Below, piece after piece: positions 59,377 to 64,000 of a stretch of 64,000 bases of DNA. The DNA lies in assembly GCA_001465935.1 (NCBI GenBank), contig LNKV01000012.1:319302-383301 (forward strand), in the 5' to 3' direction. A program made the translations under genes and the position numbers. Position 1 is the first letter of the stretch. Each line of letters begins with the position of its first letter. The DNA is from Clarireedia homoeocarpa (lineage: Eukaryota; Ascomycota; Leotiomycetes; Helotiales; Rutstroemiaceae). Under the pieces are notes generated by a model. The model was not told the origin of the DNA. It saw only the letters and a program-made list of their open reading frames with translations, and made no database searches.

Positions 59377-60567
59377 ATGTCTCAGCCTCACACATACAGC
59401 TCCGCTTACCCGCAGGAAATCAAGCCCGAAAGCGGCATCAAGGAGTTCTTTGAGAAGTTCTACGAGATTAGCGATACAAGGGATAGACATGAGGATTATG
59501 CGGCGTGTTTTACTGAGGATGCGACGTTGTTTATGGGGATTAAGGAGAGTAGGGGTTTTGAGGGTAGGTTTGTGTTTTATTCGCTTTGTGATGTGCGATG
59601 GGTGTTAGAGGGGATGGTGTGGTGGGATGGAGTTTGTTTGGTGATGAGGGGAAGGAGGAGAGTAATGATGAGAAGGGATAGAAGGCGGGGAATGAGCGGG
59701 AGACGCGGAAAGGGAGACAAAGAAGCTATTCAGAAACACAAAGCTCTTCCTCAGGTGCATCCGGAATTTTCTCATCCGCATTTTAGAAGCGGCACTTGGT
59801 TGGGAGGCCGGCAAACCCATGGTTCTAATGAACTTGAGAAAAGAGCTAAGCTAACGATATTTGCGGGGTAAATAGAAATACTAGCTTTCAGAAAAGGGAT
59901 GTGGGAGAAAGTAGAAAAGAGATTGCATACTATCAAGAAGGTTTTCCCATTTGGAGACGGAGCTAAGGAGGTTATGCTTTATGGGAATGTGGAGGTAAGT
60001 GCTTTCTATCGTTTCTGTACTTTTATTGGGGGAGGAGAAGAGGAGAAACAGGAGTAGCGATTCACTGGCTAGTAATGCCGACAAAGATATGATATAGGTT
60101 AAACAGGAGGAGATTGTAAGAGGAGAGAATTGGAACTGAGGGAGACACTTATGTGTCTTGGATCACTTTGAGAACCGAGTGCTAACTCATCTTTATCCTC
60201 AGTATGTCTTGAAAGATGGAAGGAAGGCCACTGTCAGTAATGCTCCTTACAGAATTATCTGATTCGAATTCTTGGATAGAGAAGTCATGAGGTCGCGGGT
60301 GCAGTAGAAACATAGCTTGAAGAAAGGATAAAACCACATAGAAAGTAGGAAGCTGACTTCTAAATAGGTCGATTGGGCAGGAAGAGCGGAATTGGTCAAA
60401 CAAGGGGATGATTGGAAGATGAGCTTTTATCAGGTGTATTTGGTTAGTTCTTCCTTGTATTGGTGTATTGGCATTTTGAGTAGAAGAGATTGGTATGAAA
60501 GGTAGGTAATGCCGACTGAACTAATTGACTTTTCTAGGATTCTGCTGCTGTTCAGAACGCCAAGTGA
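59377..60567 (+). CDS. SnoaL-like (NTF2-fold) small protein
   Basis: 146 residues from five exons (59377-59563, 59876-59994, 60203-60232, 60368-60442, 60538-60567). SnoaL/NTF2-fold proteins of this size include cyclases, isomerases and many unassigned fungal proteins. Visible: IKEFFEKFYEISDTRDRHED, YAACFTEDATLFMGIKESRG, then RKGMWEKVEKRLHTIKKVFP, KEVMLYGNVEYVLKDGRK, VDWAGRAELVKQGDDWKM and YLDSAAVQNAK. The middle exon is 30 nt; its donor (GTCAGT) is weak but forced by the frame. The first intron (312 nt) and the others (95-208 nt) are unusually long for the window. No signal peptide. Substrate unknown; no biosynthetic cluster surrounds it. Confidence 0.82.
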
Positions 60568-61047
60568 GGCTGAGAAGGGGATTGCTCGACAGATATGTGC
60601 TGGAGATTCATGCCGTGTTATTTAACAGCAACGAATGGTGGAGAAATACGCACAAGGATGGATAAATGTCTTCGGCTTGGATATGTAAGATATATAGATA
60701 GTAACCGAAGATCTTGTTATGCGATTATGCCATAAGAAAATGAACCGCTTTTCAAATGGCACTGAGTCGATAAAGATCTTGATTTGTGGCTTCTCTGATC
60801 TATGCAAGCATTAATGTGACCCAAAACGCCATTTGTACAAATCCATAACTCCATCTTTCCCTGAACGATTTGACTTTTTCATGATTGTGTGGAATCCCTA
60901 CCAAGCACTAGGAACTGGCGCCCCTGAAGATACAGGTACCCTTTGAAAACAACAAGCGAGTCTCCATGCATCTTCCATTGCACTTTTGCCCTCTCCCTCC
61001 CAGAACTGATGTATGCAGTCCGCCCTCGCAAACATCAACTTACCCCC
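60568..61047. other. Intergenic between convergent genes
   Basis: Shared 3' region of the SnoaL-like gene and RLP24. No feature recognised. Confidence 0.6.
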
Positions 61048-61805
61048 TCAATCATCCATCTCCATCTCATCTTCAACACCCCCACCAACCAAAGCTTTCT
61101 GTCTGATCTTCTGTTGACCAAACACCTTGCTTTGACTCCTCTCCATGTCGACCTCTTCAAACTCCTCACCCAACTCCTCCAATCTCTTCTTCTCACTACC
61201 CCTCATCTTCGGCAACAAATCAGAATGCTCAGCGACCAATTTCCTGTTTGCCTCTCTTTGTCTCTCCTTGTTGCCAGCCATCCTCTTCTTGTAGAATACC
61301 CTCTCTCTCCTCTGCCTAATCTCCGCCACTCTTTGCATGGCCTTAAGCGTCGTGGCAATGTGCTCGCGGTTGTAGCGTACAGGAACGTTGCGACGAGCGG
61401 CAAAGTTGAGTGTGCTGTCCACGACCATCTCTTTTCCGGCGGCCTTGCGGAAAGCTTTGGTCCATTTAAGTTTGCGTGGGTTACGCTTCATTTTGAACTG
61501 TGGAGGAAAGGTTAGCTGGCGTGGAGGAGAAGGAGGGAATGCGGATTAAAGCATACGTTCTTGTGGCATTTGCTGCGACAGAATCGGAAGGTTCGCGCAT
61601 CATTTCGCACAAACGTTATGCCTTTGCTTGGGTAGCATGGCTGCGAACAGAAATAACAGGTTTCTATTCTGTTAGCTGGTTAGCATGGTGTACAAGATAG
61701 GTAGCTTTATCCCAAGCAATTGAGCACTTCAAGATATATCAAAGCTCAAATACTATTGTTAAAGAACATCGAATGATTAGCAATAAGGGGGAGGCCATAC
61801 CTCAT
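61048..61805 (-). CDS. RLP24: Rlp24, 60S ribosome biogenesis factor
   Basis: Nuclear/cytoplasmic maturation factor that holds the place of ribosomal protein eL24 on pre-60S particles and is removed by the AAA-ATPase Drg1. Exons 61805-61801, 61668-61557 and 61497-61048 give 188 residues (yeast 199). N-terminus MRIETCYFCSQPCYPSKG with zinc Cys pairs C6/C9 and C32/C36 (FCRSKCHKNF), then KRNPRKLKWTKAFRKAAGKE, a long basic helix region (REHIATTLKAMQRVAEIRQR) and an acidic tail (DEMEMDD) with the extension that distinguishes Rlp24 from eL24. The first coding exon is only 5 nt (ATG plus AG), spliced to A to make Arg2. Head-to-head with RCM1. Confidence 0.95.
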
Positions 61806-62192
61806 GTTGCTGGGTCTGTATCTTCTACCAGCTTATTTGTCGTTGTTTTGCTACTCTCTCGATAACTTCCTGGAGAAATTTTGGCTCGTTCTGACTTTTT
61901 TTCGCTTAGCGCCGCGCCTCACGATAAGATAGCGACTGCACGTGATACGCTTTTCATGCGCCGTGATTTACTCGACAACTCCTGCGTCTTCTTTTCTTAT
62001 ATTTTTGGTCGATGTGTGGTCTGGATCAATTGGCCTACTCTCCTCTGGACACCATACAAGCCATACTGACGCTTATGCAGCCCAAGCTTGTTCAGTTAGT
62101 GCTTGTCCCCAGGTATCCTCTGTGAGCAAGATATTGTCCCTGTGAAAATTTTGTTGAAGTATTTTTCAAACTCAAGAAGCTTCACAGATGCT
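61806..62192. promoter_or_regulatory. Bidirectional promoter of RLP24 and RCM1
   Basis: 387 bp between two divergent 60S-maturation genes. Contains a CACGTG E-box at 61939-61944 and a TGAAAATTTT element at 62143-62152 (listed separately). Confidence 0.6.
62143..62152 (+). promoter_or_regulatory. RRPE-like element (TGAAAATTTT)
   Basis: Matches the yeast ribosomal-RNA-processing element core, which is nearly palindromic, 41 bp before the RCM1 start. Single occurrence; no PAC box found nearby. Confidence 0.4.
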
Positions 62193-64000
62193 ATGTCGCT
62201 TTACTATGAGGCAGCTGATGTTTTAACAGCTCCAGCTAATAAGGGAGGCAGCTTGAAATCCAGAGTATTCAGCAAGAAAGATTTAAAATCTCCGCCAACC
62301 CAAGTATATGCTCTTGCCATAGAGACATGCAAATGGAGTCCTGTTTTGAAGGAAGTTATTGAAAATGCAGATATGTTACGGCTCGAGCGAAAGGTGGGTG
62401 CTTGGTTGAAGATATGTGGAAAGCAAGCTAACGTGACTTATAGTTGACGCCGATCTTGTCACTCCTACTTGTACATGACTTCTTGCTGGCAAAGAAAGGA
62501 ATTGCTCTTCCAGCTACTCATGGTCTAAGGACATCTATTGAGCGCCACAAAGGCAGATTACAAGCCGAACTAACCAAGGCAAGGCTTAGGAGGAAATTGA
62601 GCACCATGGAGGCTTTGAAATCACATGTCGAAAGTGGTCTGGAAAATGCTTCGGATGAGGCAGAGGCGCCATATCCCCGATGGATTCGCATCAACACCCT
62701 GAAAACCACCCTTGAGGATCAACTTGATACCACTTTTGCCGACTATGAACGCGCAGCTACCATAGATGCTGTTAGACAAAGAGGTATAAAGAAGTTGTAT
62801 ATTGATGTACACATTCCGAACCTCATCGCCATATCACCGAGTGTTGATCTTATCAAAAGCGAGGCTTACAAGTCTGGGGCAATAATTTTCCAGGATAAGG
62901 CCTCGTGCTTTCCAGCATACTTACTTGATCCACTACCTGAGGATGGAGATATAATTGACTCGTGCTCAGCACCTGGGAACAAGACAACTCATATTGCAGC
63001 CATTCTTGTTGATCGCCTTCCAGAACCAGATGAGTCTACGCAAGTCATTCATGCTTTCGAGAAGAATAATGGTCGAGCTGAAACCCTTGAAAAAATGGTC
63101 AACTTAGCAGGATCAAACACCATTACCACTCTTCATGCCGGTCAAGATTTTCTCAAGACAGATCCAAACGCCGCCGTGTACAATAATGTTGGCGCACTTC
63201 TTCTAGACCCCAGCTGTTCCGGGAGTGGGATTGTTGGGAGAGATGACATGCCGGAGCTACACTTACCAGTTCTGAATCCAGCGGCTGCGGTACCTTCGTC
63301 TAAAAATCGGAAAAAGACAAAGAAAGGCACCGCAGATGAGGAAAGTGGTCGAAAGCGAAAGCGTGAGGAAGAGGAGGAAGCACTAGAAATGGTAGATGAT
63401 GATGGAGTTGTTACGGCCGTTGATACGAATGCTGAGCTCAAGGCAAGATTGTCTGCTCTGGCGGAATTCCAGCTAGAGCTTCTACTTCACGCCTTCAAAT
63501 ATCCAGCTGCCCGAAAGATTACCTATTCCACCTGTTCAATACATTCTGAGGAAAATGAATCAGTTGTTAGAAAAGCTTTGGCATCTGGTATTGCGAAAGA
63601 AAGAGGCTGGAAGATACTCAAGCGCGATGAGCAGATTCGAGGGATGAGAGAATGGCCTGTCCGCGGATCTGCTGAAGCCTGCGAAGGAGATGAAACACTC
63701 TCCGAGGCCTGCATTCGAGCCAACAAAGGAGACGAGAATGGCACTATGGGATTTTTCCTAGCTGGTTTTGTGAGGAATCACTCGTCAGCCGCTGATTTAG
63801 AGATGGAGTTTCTTCGAGATGAACGTGGGCATCTTGTGAGAGATGCAATGGGATTCCCAGTGAGGCGATCGCAAGAGAATGAGGAGCGAATGGATTTAGA
63901 AGTTGGTGATGATCCTTCAGATCCTCAAAATCCTTTGCCCGAGCACGTGGAAGAGGAAGAATGGGGTGGTTTTGATGACAACGATACGGCCGTAAACAAT
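62193..64000 (+). CDS. RCM1: Rcm1/NSUN5-type rRNA cytosine-5 methyltransferase, C-terminus cut by window edge
   Basis: S-adenosylmethionine-dependent RNA m5C methyltransferase; yeast Rcm1 methylates C2278 of 25S rRNA in the nucleolus. Exons 62193-62393 and 62444 to the edge (50-nt intron) give 586 residues so far without a stop. N-terminus MSLYYEAADVL; RWIRINTLKTT of the PUA-like/RNA-binding part; IIFQDKASCFPAYLLDP; SAM-binding motif I IDSCSAPGNKTTH; motif IV LLDPSCSGSG with C325; motif VI ITYSTCSIHSEENE with the catalytic C431; MGFFLAGFVRN. Between motifs IV and VI sits a charged insertion of about 50 residues (KNRKKTKKG, GRKRKREEEEE), likely a nucleolar signal. Acidic C-terminal tail begins before the edge. 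Confidence 0.95.

Noticed and set aside
1..64000. tRNA genes, rRNA, transposon ORFs or terminal repeats, CRISPR arrays, secondary-metabolite cluster
   Set aside because: I looked for B-box-like GGTTCGAAT signals, reverse transcriptase/transposase motifs, long inverted repeats and PKS/NRPS/P450 motifs and found none convincing. A tRNAscan-SE and RepeatMasker run would settle it.

Overview
The window is nuclear DNA of a filamentous ascomycete (Pezizomycotina). The genes carry many short introns (mostly 49-80 nt, GT...AG), and the intergenic DNA is gene-sparse and full of microsatellites. The gene complement is typically fungal: PacC, an FHA-forkhead factor, a Yap-type bZIP, Rlp24, Rcm1, Dml1, Mrl1 and xylulokinase. 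A leotiomycete (Botrytis/Sclerotinia-like) is my best guess, but that is inference. I rebuilt the gene models by hand, joining reading frames at splice signals and checking phase; 22 protein-coding genes and one decayed gene result. I saw no transposon ORFs, tRNA, rRNA, CRISPR or secondary-metabolite cluster.

Layout. 0-9.2 kb is a compact housekeeping block: a SIRT4-like sirtuin (cut by the left edge), a histidine-rich mitochondrial-type CDF metal transporter, xylulokinase, an AhpC/TSA-like protein and the tubulin-like mitochondrial protein Dml1. 10.6-18 kb holds a secreted Thr/Ser-rich surface protein built from duplicated exons, an ArsH flavin reductase, a small DUF3140 protein and a small secreted Cys-containing protein. 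20-25.6 kb holds an FHA-forkhead transcription factor and an Mrl1-type sorting receptor. 26.4-27.0 kb contains the frame-broken remains of an unidentified gene. 30-34 kb carries the bZIP factor and an Stm1-type ribosome-associated protein. 36-45 kb carries a long ING/PHD protein, a multispan membrane protein and a C2H2 factor. A 5.2-kb gene-free, repeat-rich stretch follows. 50-64 kb carries a GRGGAGN-repeat protein, pacC, a nucleotidyltransferase-like/MJ1316 protein, a SnoaL-like protein, and the divergent 60S-biogenesis pair RLP24/RCM1 (RCM1 is cut by the right edge).

How the genes fit together. There is no single pathway. Themes are chromatin and transcription (sirtuin, ING, forkhead, bZIP, C2H2, PacC), ribosome biogenesis and function (RLP24, RCM1, STM1-like) and mitochondria (SIRT4-like, CDF, DML1). 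The most distinctive observations are four consecutive 168-nt in-frame exons in the surface-protein gene, a nucleotidyltransferase-like protein whose three catalytic acidic positions all look lost but which keeps an MJ1316 RNA-end-recognition domain, and a dense cluster of PacC consensus sites in front of pacC itself.
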